This document shows, in pieces, positions 27,113 to 35,741 of a DNA stretch of 64,000 nucleotides (its first letter is position 1; the number at the start of each line of letters is the position of its first letter). Made by a program: the position numbers and the translations under genes. The notes beneath the pieces are model-generated. The model ran no database searches. It was not told the DNA's origin and saw nothing but the letters and a program-made list of their open reading frames with translations. Where the stretch lies: positions 806,001 to 870,000 of the forward strand of contig NC_018514.1 of NCBI RefSeq assembly GCF_000292915.1, written 5' to 3'. The stretch is from Burkholderia cepacia GG4. GTDB taxonomy: Bacteria; Pseudomonadota; Gammaproteobacteria; Burkholderiales; Burkholderiaceae.

Positions 27113-28585
27113 ATGACGACTGCCTTTCCTTCCGGCGACACGCCGCTGTTGCCGCTCGATGCACCGCTCGCGCGCACGGCCGGTGCGCCTTCGCTGCAGC
27201 GCCAGTTGCTGCGCCGCGTGCGCGACGCGATCCTCGGCGGCGCGATGCCGGCCGGCACGCGGCTGCCTGGCACGCGCGCGCTGGCCGAGACGCTCGGCGT
27301 GTCGCGCAACACCACGGCGGCCGTCTATGAGCAGCTCGTCGCCGAAGGTTTTCTGCAATCCGATCGTCGCGGCACGCGCGTGGTCGGCCTGTCGCGGCCG
27401 GCGGCGCCGCGCCGGCGGGCCGCGCCGCCGGCCGTCGCGCAACGGCTCGGCCGGATCCGTCCGAGCCTGATCGGCACCGGCGAGACGGAAGGCTTCCGGC
27501 CGGGTGTGCCCGCGCTGTCGCATTTCCCGGTGGATGCGTGGCGCCACGCGATCGACCGCGCGCTGCGCCGCGCCGGCCGCGACCTGCTGGCGTACGGCGA
27601 CCCGCTCGGCGAGCGCGCGCTGCGCGAATCGATCGCGCGCCACCTGGCCGTGACGCGCGGCGTGCGCTGCGATCCCGAGCAGATCGTGATCACCGAGGGT
27701 GCGCAGGGCGCGATTGCGCTGTGCGCACAGCTGCTGACGAACCCCGGCGACACGGTGTGGGTCGAGGAACCCGGTTATCGCGGCGCGCGCACCGCGATGC
27801 AGGCGGCCGATCTCGACGTCGTGCCGATGCCGGTCGACGCCGAGGGGCTGCGCGCGGAACACGCGGACTGGCGCGAACGCACGCCGCGGCTGGTCTACAC
27901 GACGCCGTCGAATCAGTTCCCGACCGGCGCGGTGCTGTCGATCTCGCGCCGGCTCGCGTTGATCGACGCCGCGCGCCGGCATCGCGCATGGATCATCGAG
28001 GACGACTACGACAGCGAATTCCGTCACACCGGCGAGCCGATCGGCGCGTTGCACGGGCTCGCGGCCGATTCACCGGTCGTCTATCTCGGCTCGTTCAGCA
28101 AGACGATGTTCCCGGCGCTGCGGATCGGCTTCCTGGTGCTGCCCGACGCGCTGCTGGCCGCGGTACGGCCGGCGCTGCCGGAGATGCTGCGCGGCGGGAC
28201 GCGCCACGTGCAGCTCGCGCTCGCCGATTTCATCGAGACGGGGGAATACGGGCGGCATCTCGGGCGGATGCGCCGGCTGTATCGCGACCGGCGGCGCTTG
28301 CTGCTCGCCGCGCTGGACGGCGAGTTCAGCGTGCCGCATCAGGTCGAGGGCGGGCCGTGCGGGCTCCATCTCGCGCTGCGGCTGCCGCCGCGCTACCGCG
28401 ACCGCGCGATCGTCGAAGCGGCGCGCGCGCACGGCATCGGGCCGTTTCCGCTGTCGGGGTTTTCGATCCACGCGACGTCGGCGGCCAACGGGCTCGTGCT
28501 CGGTTTCGGCAATACGTCGGCCGATGCGTTCGCGCCGATGCTGCGGACCTTGTCGACGATCGCGCATCGGGTCGGCGGCGATTGA
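27113..28585 (+). CDS. MocR/PdxR-type regulator (GntR DNA-binding domain plus aminotransferase domain)
   Basis: A 490-residue chimeric regulator. Residues about 27-95 are a GntR winged helix (LRRVRDAILGGAMPAGTRLP; ALAETLGVSRNTTAAVYEQL). Residues about 115-490 are a class I aminotransferase fold that binds pyridoxal phosphate; the PLP-binding lysine is Lys330 in GSFSKTMFPALRIG and the aspartate is in IIEDDYDSEFR. MocR proteins sense PLP or an amino-PLP adduct and control neighbouring amine or vitamin B6 genes. The divergent double acetyltransferase is the obvious candidate target. The start is ATG 27113. Confidence 0.92.
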   Translation: MTTAFPSGDTPLLPLDAPLARTAGAPSLQRQLLRRVRDAILGGAMPAGTRLPGTRALAETLGVSRNTTAAVYEQLVAEGFLQSDRRGTRVVGLSRPAAPRRRAAPPAVAQRLGRIRPSLIGTGETEGFRPGVPALSHFPVDAWRHAIDRALRRAGRDLLAYGDPLGERALRESIARHLAVTRGVRCDPEQIVITEGAQGAIALCAQLLTNPGDTVWVEEPGYRGARTAMQAADLDVVPMPVDAEGLRAEHADWRERTPRLVYTTPSNQFPTGAVLSISRRLALIDAARRHRAWIIEDDYDSEFRHTGEPIGALHGLAADSPVVYLGSFSKTMFPALRIGFLVLPDALLAAVRPALPEMLRGGTRHVQLALADFIETGEYGRHLGRMRRLYRDRRRLLLAALDGEFSVPHQVEGGPCGLHLALRLPPRYRDRAIVEAARAHGIGPFPLSGFSIHATSAANGLVLGFGNTSADAFAPMLRTLSTIAHRVGGD

Positions 28586-28657
28586 ACCTTGAACTTGCGG
28601 GGACCGGGGGCGGATCGGGAGACGCGGAGCCCCAAGCGGCGCCATGGCAGCGAGTCG

Positions 28658-28945
28658 CTACTGTTTCAGCATGTCGAGCACTTCATCGACCATCGGATGA
28701 TGCCGATGGGTATTCCATACGGCGGCCGCCGTCACGACCATGACCTTTTCCTTCAACGGTCGAACGACGACATTTTCCGGCGCGAGCCTGCGCGTCGACG
28801 CAGGCACCAGCGCCACCCCCTGGCCGCAGCCGACGTAAGCGATCTGCGAAGTCACCGAGCGCACTTCATGAATCACGCGCGGCGTCAGCCCGTGCGTGCG
28901 GCAGACGGACGTCAGCATGTCGAAGTAGACCGGGCTGACCTGTCG
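28658..28945 (-). pseudogene. Truncated LysR regulator (C-terminal remnant)
   Basis: Reading the minus strand, about 95 codons ending at TAG 28658-28660 encode the C-terminal part of a LysR effector domain (SPVYFDMLTSVCRTHGLTP, then YVGCGQGVALVPASTRRLA). Upstream, homology stops abruptly near 28936-28945; the frame continues only as an antisense shadow of the hydrolase. The helix-turn-helix and first lobe are missing and there is no start codon or promoter, so it is a dead remnant. It faces the hydrolase remnant head to head. Confidence 0.8.
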
Positions 28946-29521
28946 AGGATCTCGATCCCGTTTCTCGTCGAAACGGCGTTGCACGTGATCGAGCGCATGG
29001 GCATCGAGCGGTTCCACCTCGTCGGCCATTCGATGGGCGGCCTGACGGCGCTGATGCTCGCGCACCGGCATCCGGAGCGCGTGCTGAGCTTCGTCGACAT
29101 CGAGGGGAACATCGCGCCCGAGGATTGCTTCCTGAGCCGGCAGATCGTCGATCATCCGCGCGACAGCGCGGACCGGTTCTTCGACGATTTCATCGACCGG
29201 ACCCGTCGCGCGCCGGCCTATGCGAGCGCGCTGTACTCGGCCAGCCTGCGCCACAAGGTGCGGGCCGCAGCCGTCGGCGGGATCTTCCGCTCGATGGTCG
29301 ACCTGTCCGACCACGGCGACCTGATGCGCAAATTCCTCGGCCTGCCGTTCCCGCGGATGTTCATGTACGGCGAGCAGAACGCGTCGCTTTCGTACTTGAG
29401 CGCGATCGCGGCGCAGGGCGTCGTGCTGTCCGAGATCCCGGATTGCGGGCACTTCCCGATGTACTCGAATCCGGTACTGATGTGGAAGGCGATCGCGGCG
29501 TTTCATGCGCGTGCGGGCTGA
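28946..29521 (+). pseudogene. Truncated alpha/beta hydrolase (N-terminus deleted)
   Basis: About 190 codons encode the central and C-terminal part of an alpha/beta hydrolase: FLVETALHVIERMGIERFHL leads into the nucleophile elbow GHSMGG, and the C-terminal histidine is in DCGHFPMYSN. The first strands and the oxyanion region normally found in the first 70-80 residues are absent; upstream sequence belongs to the opposite-strand LysR remnant. Translation could begin at ATG 28998, but the product would lack part of the fold. Call: gene broken by a deletion that also removed its promoter. Confidence 0.78.
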
Positions 29522-29559
29522 CACGCATCATCCCGTGCCGGCGCGCGCTTCGAAAGTGC

Positions 29560-30813
29560 TTACCGCACGCGTTCCGCGCGAATGATCCGGTGCGCCGCCA
29601 CCAGTCCGAGCGCGAGCAGCACCGCGACATACGCGACGACCGCGGTCCACGCACCGTGTTGCCAGAAGGTGCCGCCGACCGAGCCGAGTACGCTCGACCC
29701 GAGGTAATAGGCGAGCAGGTAGAGCGACGCGGCGTGCCCCTTCGCGGAACCGGCAAGATGCCCGACCCAGCCGCTCGCGACCGCGTGGGCAACGAAGAAG
29801 CCGATCGTGATCAGCACGATCCCGACGATGATCGCGACGAGCGAGTGCGATAGCGTCAGTGCGAGGCCGGTCGCGAACACGAGCATGCCGCTGACGAGGA
29901 CGGGCGCGCGTCCGAGGCGGTCGGCGAGGGCGCCCGCGCTCGACGAAGACACCATCCCGAACAGATAGGCGCCGAAGATCAGGCCGCATGCGGTCGCGCT
30001 CAGGTTGAACGGCGCGGCCGTCAGCCGGAACCCGGCATAGTTGTACACGGTGACGAACGCGCCCATCACGAGGAAGCCGATCGCGAACACGAACGGCAGC
30101 CGCGCGTGACGCAGTTGCGCGCCCCACAGCCGCAAGTGGTGGCGCAGCGTCAGATCGGTTCGCTTCACGAAGCGCCGCGACTGCGGCAGCAGCATCACGA
30201 ACGCGATCGCCGCGACGAGGTCGACGACGCCGATCGTCAGCATCGCGGTCCGCCACGAGAAGTACTCTTCGAGCGCGCTCATCCCGATCCGCCCGATCAT
30301 CCCGCCGAACGCGGTCCCGCCGACATAGAGCCCCATCGACAGGCCCAGTCCGTCAGATGCGATTTCCTCGGCGAGATAGGCCATCGCCACCGCCGGGACG
30401 CCGCCGAGCGCGAAACCCTCGAGCGCGCGCCAGATCAGCAGCAGGTTCCAGTTCGGCGAAATCGCGGCGAGCAGGTTGAACAGCGCGGCCAGCGTCATCG
30501 ATGCAAACATCAGCCCGCGTCGTCCGACGCGTTCGGACAGTGCGCCGGCGCACAGGATGGAGACGGCCAGCATCCCGGTCGACAGCGACAGGGACAGCGA
30601 GCTCGACGCCGCGCCCAGGTTGAATTCGCGCGCGAACGCGGGCAGCAACGGCTGGACGCAGTACAGCAGCGAGAAAGTGGAAAAGCCGGCCAGGAAGAGC
30701 GCCAGCGCGATGCGCTGGTACGCCGCCGAGCGCGGCGAAACGCCGGCGGGCAGCGCGTCAGGCGTGGCGTTCGGGACGCGCGGCGCGGCGGGCGAAATCG
30801 CGGGAGAAGACAT
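29560..30813 (-). CDS. MFS transporter, YnfM-like
   Basis: A 417-residue major facilitator protein with twelve predicted helices. The segment FLAGFSTFSLLYCVQPLLPA near residue 38 and the loop GALSERVGRRGLM between helices 2 and 3 match the YnfM/arabinose-efflux-like branch. ATG 30813 follows GGGAGAAG at good spacing, and the 38 codons before it are not protein-like. The gene is divergent from a LysR regulator that probably controls it. The cargo is unknown; members of this group export small drugs or sugars. Confidence 0.9.
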   Translation of the reverse strand: MSSPAISPAAPRVPNATPDALPAGVSPRSAAYQRIALALFLAGFSTFSLLYCVQPLLPAFAREFNLGAASSSLSLSLSTGMLAVSILCAGALSERVGRRGLMFASMTLAALFNLLAAISPNWNLLLIWRALEGFALGGVPAVAMAYLAEEIASDGLGLSMGLYVGGTAFGGMIGRIGMSALEEYFSWRTAMLTIGVVDLVAAIAFVMLLPQSRRFVKRTDLTLRHHLRLWGAQLRHARLPFVFAIGFLVMGAFVTVYNYAGFRLTAAPFNLSATACGLIFGAYLFGMVSSSSAGALADRLGRAPVLVSGMLVFATGLALTLSHSLVAIIVGIVLITIGFFVAHAVASGWVGHLAGSAKGHAASLYLLAYYLGSSVLGSVGGTFWQHGAWTAVVAYVAVLLALGLVAAHRIIRAERVR

Positions 30814-30864
30814 GGTATGCACCCGATGTGCTAGGGAATACCCGAATTCTTGCGCACGTCGACA

Positions 30865-30881
30865 CATATGTCCAATATATG
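30865..30881. promoter_or_regulatory. LysR-type dyad in the MFS/LysR gap
   Basis: CATAT-N7-ATATG is an exact dyad containing T-N11-A (30867 and 30879), the LysR consensus. It lies 52 bases above the MFS start and 73 bases above the LysR start, as expected for a shared control site. Confidence 0.5.
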
Positions 30882-30953
30882 AAAGAAACCGTAGCGATAC
30901 GTTTTGCGACTGGCTTTGAAGCCACACCTGCTTACCTTGAGGTCACATAGCGC

Positions 30954-31826
30954 ATGGAACTTCGGCATCTCCGATACTTTTTGGCCGTGGCCGCCACGTC
31001 GAATTTCACGAAGGCCGCGGAAACGCTCGGCATGGGGCAGCCGCCGTTGAGCCAGCAGATCAAGGCGCTCGAGAGCGAGCTCGGCGTGGAACTGTTCAAG
31101 CGGACCGCGCGTGGCGCCGAGCTGACGGTGGCGGGCGAGGTTTTCGCGGAAGAGGCGCGGCGCGTGCTCGACGACGCGGAGCGCGCGGCACGGGCGGCGA
31201 AACGGGCCGCGCGCGGGGAGATCGGGCAACTTCGGGTCGGCTTCACCGGGACGGCGGCGTTCAATTCGAAAGTGGCCGATCTGATTCGCCGCTTTCGCGA
31301 AGCATATCCGGACACCGAACTGACGTTGCAGGAGGCAACCTCCGGCGTGCTGCTCGAGGCGCTGGAGGCCGGGCGGCTCGACGTCGCGATCGTGCGTCCG
31401 GAACGTCGTATCGCCGCGAGGTTGCTGGCAGCGGACTGGGACGAGGAGCCGATGTTCGTTGCGATGCCGCTCGCGCATCGGCTCGCGCAGCGTCGTCGGG
31501 TCGATCTGGCGGAACTGGCCGACGAGTCGTTCGTGCAGGTGCCGCGCGAAGCGGGCAGCGCGCTGTTCGACGACATCGTGGCCGCCTGCAATGCCGCCGG
31601 CTTCCAGCCGCGCATGGCGCAGCCCGCGCCGCAAATCGCGTCGGCGGTGACGCTCGTCGCGGCCGGGCTCGGTGTGTCGATCGTGCCGAAGGCGATCACG
31701 CAGGTGCAGGTCGCGGGCGTCGTGTATCGGCCGCTCGCGGGCAACGGGCTGCGCGCACGGCTGGCGATCGCGTCGCGACGCGAGGACCCGTCGGCGGTCG
31801 TGCGCAATTTTCTTCTGCTGGCCTAG
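30954..31826 (+). CDS. LysR-family regulator
   Basis: A 290-residue LysR protein with N-terminal MELRHLRYFLAVAATSNFTK, recognition helix wording TLGMGQPPLSQQIKALE and an effector domain with LVAAGLGVSIVPKAI near residue 235. The wording is of the BenM/CynR branch. It is divergent from the YnfM-like MFS gene, and the dyad at 30865-30881 supports mutual regulation. Confidence 0.92.
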   Translation: MELRHLRYFLAVAATSNFTKAAETLGMGQPPLSQQIKALESELGVELFKRTARGAELTVAGEVFAEEARRVLDDAERAARAAKRAARGEIGQLRVGFTGTAAFNSKVADLIRRFREAYPDTELTLQEATSGVLLEALEAGRLDVAIVRPERRIAARLLAADWDEEPMFVAMPLAHRLAQRRRVDLAELADESFVQVPREAGSALFDDIVAACNAAGFQPRMAQPAPQIASAVTLVAAGLGVSIVPKAITQVQVAGVVYRPLAGNGLRARLAIASRREDPSAVVRNFLLLA

Positions 31827-32051
31827 GCGCGCGGGGTGGCGGTGCGGGGAATATGCCGATTGAAGAATTGCGCGCTTTGTTCGGAACGAACGCTGTCGCG
31901 GTTCAGCCGCCGCCACGCCACCCGGCATGCGGGTTTCGATTCGTATGTTCTCGATCCGGCGTGGACTATAAATGGATGCGTGTACTGGTGCTTGTCGGGC
32001 GTCCGCGCGTCTCGCGCGGGTCGGCGCCGCGACTGCCGGGGGAGGTGCACC

Positions 32052-33647
32052 GTGGTTCGCCAGACGCTTGCTCGCGCCGTGCTTCGCACCGCGTTGATCG
32101 GGGGCGTATGCGCCGGCTTTCTGTCGTCGCCACCGCCAGCCGTTGCCGGGACCGTTACGCCGGCCGTCACACGGCCTGTCACGAAGGAGCGGCCCGCCGC
32201 ACGGCATTATTCGATGCCGGTCGACTTCCCGGCGATCGTCGATCGCTACGGCCCGGCGGTCGTGACCATCATGACCGGCACGCCCGACCAGCAGGCAGGC
32301 GGCCCGTCGTTCGCGGGCCTCGATCCCGACGATCCGCTCACCGCATTCTTCCGGCGCGGCGCGCCGCCGCCACCCACCCAAGGCCCGCAGGCGCCGGCGC
32401 CCGATACGTCGCTGCGCGCGATATCGGGCAGCGGCTCGGGCTTCATCGTCAGCGCCGACGGGCTGATCCTGACGTCCGCGTACGTCGTCGCCGATGCGAC
32501 CGACGTGACGGTGCGACTTGCCGATCGCCGTGAGCTGAAGGCAACGGTGCTGGCCGTCGATCTGCAGAGCGACGTCGTCCTGCTGCACGTCGACGCGACG
32601 AAGCTGCCGGTGGTGCACCTCGGCGATTCGTCGCGGGTGCGCGCCGGCGAACCGGTAATGACGATCGGCGCGCCGGACGGCTCGGGCAACACGGTCACGG
32701 CCGGGATCGTCAGCGCGACGTCGCATGCGCTGCCGGACGGCAGCGCGTTTCCGTTCTTCCAGACCGACATCGCCGTCAATCCCGACAACTCGGGCGGCCC
32801 CGTGTTCAACCGCGCGGGCGACGTGATCGGCATCGCGGTGCAGGTCTACACGGGCGACGACCGTTACGGGAGCATGACGTTCGCGATTCCGATCGCGCTC
32901 GCCACGAAGGTGCGTGCGCAGGTCCAGGCGCAGATGCAGGCGCAGGTGCGGGCCAGCGCGCAGGCGCAGCGCGTGTTGTCCGGCAACGCGCTGGGCGTCG
33001 ACGTGCAGGATGTCGGCGTCGGGCTGGCCGCTGCGTTCGGCCTGCCGCGTGCGGCGGGCGCGCTCGTCAACGGCGTCGATCCCGGCTCGCCGGCCGCCGC
33101 GGCCGGCGTGAGGCCCGGCGACGTGATCGTGCAGTTCGGCGGCAAGTCGATCGGCCAGTCCGCCGAACTCAACGACCTGGCCGCCGCGTTGCCGCCCGGC
33201 GGGAAGGCGCCGCTGCGACTGATCCGCAATCGCGCGCCGATGACGCTGACGGTCACGGGAACGGGAACGGGAACGGGGACCGGCGACGCGATCGACAACG
33301 CGGCCGCGATGGGCAGCGCAGGCACGGTCGGCGCTGGCGGTGCCGCCGGCGTGGCGATGGCCGCCGCACGGCCGCCTGACACCGGCGATCGGCTCGGGCT
33401 GACGATGCATCCGCTGAGCGATGCCGAGCGGCGTTCGACGGGGCTCGCGGTCGGGATGATGGTGGATGCGGTGCACGGGCCGGCCGCGAACGCGGGCATT
33501 CGGCCGGGCGACGTCGTGCTTGAACTCAACGACACGTTGCTCGAAACACAGGACGACGTGCAGGCGCTCGAAGCGAAAGGGGGCGTGATTGCCGTGCTGA
33601 TCCAGCGCGACAACGCGCGCAAGTTCGTGTCGGTGCGCGCACGGTAG
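32052..33647 (+). CDS. HtrA/DegP-like periplasmic protein with degenerate catalytic site
   Basis: A 531-residue protein starting at GTG 32052, six bases after a perfect GGAGG site. Residues 1-33 form a signal peptide (ALIGGVCAGFLSS...AVAG). Residues about 120-310 are an HtrA trypsin-like domain, and two PDZ domains follow (about 320-400 and 455-531), separated by a Gly/Thr/Ala-rich linker. The triad is damaged: the His position reads ILTSAYVVADA (Tyr144 in place of the usual His), Asp174 is kept in LQSDVVLLHVD, and the Ser region reads NPDNSGGP (Ser247 kept, Gly to Asp at 245). It is probably a non-proteolytic chaperone or scaffold. Single-gene unit. Confidence 0.85.
   Translation: MVRQTLARAVLRTALIGGVCAGFLSSPPPAVAGTVTPAVTRPVTKERPAARHYSMPVDFPAIVDRYGPAVVTIMTGTPDQQAGGPSFAGLDPDDPLTAFFRRGAPPPPTQGPQAPAPDTSLRAISGSGSGFIVSADGLILTSAYVVADATDVTVRLADRRELKATVLAVDLQSDVVLLHVDATKLPVVHLGDSSRVRAGEPVMTIGAPDGSGNTVTAGIVSATSHALPDGSAFPFFQTDIAVNPDNSGGPVFNRAGDVIGIAVQVYTGDDRYGSMTFAIPIALATKVRAQVQAQMQAQVRASAQAQRVLSGNALGVDVQDVGVGLAAAFGLPRAAGALVNGVDPGSPAAAAGVRPGDVIVQFGGKSIGQSAELNDLAAALPPGGKAPLRLIRNRAPMTLTVTGTGTGTGTGDAIDNAAAMGSAGTVGAGGAAGVAMAAARPPDTGDRLGLTMHPLSDAERRSTGLAVGMMVDAVHGPAANAGIRPGDVVLELNDTLLETQDDVQALEAKGGVIAVLIQRDNARKFVSVRAR
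33255..33278 (+). repeat. Hexanucleotide tandem repeat in the HtrA-like gene
   Basis: Four units of ACGGGA (the last ACGGGG) encode a Thr-Gly run in the linker between the PDZ domains. Because the unit is six bases, copy-number change keeps the frame and would only lengthen or shorten the linker. Confidence 0.7.
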
Positions 33648-33902
33648 GGCGTTGACGGGTGCTGTACTGACCACCGGCGATGCGGGGGGGCGCAGCGGGC
33701 TATGCTGCTGCTGCCGGCCGCGATCGCGCGGCGTGCCGCCGTGTCCTGCGCGCGTTCGACGCATTCGAAGCCTGCGCGAGATCGAAGGCATGTGGACGGC
33801 GTGCCGATCCGGTGGAATACCTTCGCCGCGTGGATCGGCAGGGATCGACACGACACGACGACCGCCGGATGGACGGCGCGTCGCGTGCGCCTACGCAGCC
33901 CG

Positions 33903-34601
33903 TTAAGGCTTTGCCCCCATCACGAACTCGAACGTTGCCACGCCATCGACGCCGCCCGTCACCCGGTCGCCCGGCTGCAGCGCGCCGACGCCGGCCGGCG
34001 TGCCGGTGAAGATGAGGTCGCCGGCCTTGAGTTCGACCGAGCGCGACACGTAGGCGATCACGTCCGGCACGGCCCAGATCATGTCGGCGAGATCGCCTTG
34101 CTGACGCGTTTCACCGTTGACCGCGAGCCAGATCCTGCCGCTCGCCGGATGGCCAGTGGCGCTCGCCGCGCGCAGCGCGGTCACGGGGCCCGACGCGTCG
34201 AAGCCCTTCGCCCAGTCCCACGGGCGGCTCAGCTTCTTCGCTTCGGCCTGCAGGTCGCGGCGCGTGAGATCGACGCCGACGCCGTAGCCCCACACGTGCG
34301 ATAGCGCGTCGGCCGGGTCGATCGACCGGCCGTCCTTGCCGATCGCGACGACCAGCTCGATCTCGTGATGGAGGTCGCTGGTCAGCGGCGGATACGGGAC
34401 GGTGCCGCCGGCCGGGACGATCGCGTCGGCCGGCTTGGTGAAGAAGAACGGCGGTTCGCGGTCGGGATCGGCGCCCATTTCGCGCGCGTGGTCGGCGTAG
34501 TTGCGGCCGACGCAGAACACACGGCGCACCGGAAAGCGCGCGGACGACTGTTCGACTTCGACGGAAGGACGCTCGGAAGCGTCGATGACGTATGCGGACA
34601 T
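33903..34601 (-). CDS. Fumarylacetoacetate hydrolase family protein (fumarylpyruvate hydrolase type)
   Basis: A 232-residue enzyme of the FAH fold that cleaves a carbon-carbon bond in beta-diketo acids or acts as an acylpyruvase. Key segments: VFCVGRNYADHAREMG near residue 28, the metal-binding HHEIELVVAIG near residue 78 (two Glu), and GYGVGVDLTRRDLQ with the metal Asp. The short length without the N-terminal SH3-like domain matches fumarylpyruvate hydrolases of gentisate-type routes. ATG 34601 is chosen as it follows AGGCC-like sequence and the family start. The AraC regulator gene lies 129 bases upstream on the same strand and may control it. Confidence 0.88.
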   Translation of the reverse strand: MSAYVIDASERPSVEVEQSSARFPVRRVFCVGRNYADHAREMGADPDREPPFFFTKPADAIVPAGGTVPYPPLTSDLHHEIELVVAIGKDGRSIDPADALSHVWGYGVGVDLTRRDLQAEAKKLSRPWDWAKGFDASGPVTALRAASATGHPASGRIWLAVNGETRQQGDLADMIWAVPDVIAYVSRSVELKAGDLIFTGTPAGVGALQPGDRVTGGVDGVATFEFVMGAKP

Positions 34602-34730
34602 CGGAAGGCCTCGTTCGACAGGAAGACGGATGCCGGCGCCCGCGCAAGGTACGGCGGGCCGGCATGCATGGAACGATACCCGACGCGTGCGCGCCCGGAT
34701 GCGACGCAACTGCGCTTTAACCGGACAAAA

Positions 34731-35672
34731 CTACGCGTCGCCGGCCGCCGGCACGTCGTCGGCGGCCGGCGGCGCGGCGTTCGCGTCCCGGTATGCCTTC
34801 GGCGACACGCCGACCCGCGCGCGGAAGCGCCGCGCGAAATAGCCCTCGTCGCGGAAGCCGACCGAGCGCGCGATGTCCGCGATGCGCCGGCTCGTATGTG
34901 CGAGCAGCGATTGCGCGAGCGCGATGCGGCGCTCGGTCACGAGATCGGTGAACGTGCTGCCGGTTTCCTTGCGCACCAGGTGCGCGAGGTAGTTCGGCGA
35001 CAGGAACGCGGCCTCGGCGGTCGCGGCGAGTGTCAGGTCCTCGCGGGTGAGGTTCGCGCGCACGTGGCGCAGCACGCGCGCGAGCGCGTCGCGCCGGCCC
35101 GCGCGCTGGGCGCCGCGCTGCGCGAGCTTGTCGAGCGCGCCCGCGTACTGTGTGCAGACGATCCCGATCAGCTGCAGCAGGTAGCCGCGCAGCAACGTGG
35201 TTGAGCCGAAGGTGCGCACGCGGTCGGCGTCGAGCATGCACAGCGCGAGGCGGCGTGCCTCGTCGAACGCGTCGGCGGTCAGGATGAAATCGAGATGTTC
35301 CTGGAAGCGGAACGGCGTCAGCTCGGGAAATCGGTGTGCCGGGACGTCCTCGAGATCGAGTGGATCGACGTCGAGATCGGCGCGCAGGAACGCCTGGCTG
35401 AAGTTGATCACGATGAAGTGCGCGCCTTCCGGATGCGGAATCAGATGCTCGCGGTGCGGCAGCACGAACGCGAGCGCGCCGCGCGGAAACGGCCGCGTGA
35501 CGCCGCCGATTCGCTGCTCGGTGTCGCCGCCGAGGTTGAACTGGATCTGGAAGTACGCGTGCCGGTGCGGTTCGGTGATCGCTTGGCGCGACGCCTGGTC
35601 GCGGATGTAGAAATCGAGCCGGTCGCTGCGTTCGGGCATCCCGTACAGGCGCGGCGGGGCGGTGGATGGCAT
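34731..35672 (-). CDS. AraC-family regulator with cupin sensor domain
   Basis: A 313-residue regulator. Residues about 15-110 form a cupin-like ligand-binding region (EPHRHAYFQIQFNLGG; RGALAFVLPHREHLIPHP). Residues about 195-295 hold the two helix-turn-helix motifs of AraC/XylS proteins (LSPNYLAHLVRKETGSTFTD and IADIARSVGFRDEGYFARRF). The C-terminus has an Ala/Pro-rich tail. It is upstream of and co-oriented with the FAA hydrolase gene, which suggests control of an aromatic-ring degradation step. Confidence 0.9.
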   Translation of the reverse strand: MPSTAPPRLYGMPERSDRLDFYIRDQASRQAITEPHRHAYFQIQFNLGGDTEQRIGGVTRPFPRGALAFVLPHREHLIPHPEGAHFIVINFSQAFLRADLDVDPLDLEDVPAHRFPELTPFRFQEHLDFILTADAFDEARRLALCMLDADRVRTFGSTTLLRGYLLQLIGIVCTQYAGALDKLAQRGAQRAGRRDALARVLRHVRANLTREDLTLAATAEAAFLSPNYLAHLVRKETGSTFTDLVTERRIALAQSLLAHTSRRIADIARSVGFRDEGYFARRFRARVGVSPKAYRDANAAPPAADDVPAAGDA

Positions 35673-35741
35673 GAAGGATTCTGCGGTTCGTGACGCGGTT
35701 GAGCCGCGATGGTACAGCGAACCGGGCGCGGCCGGAATCCG

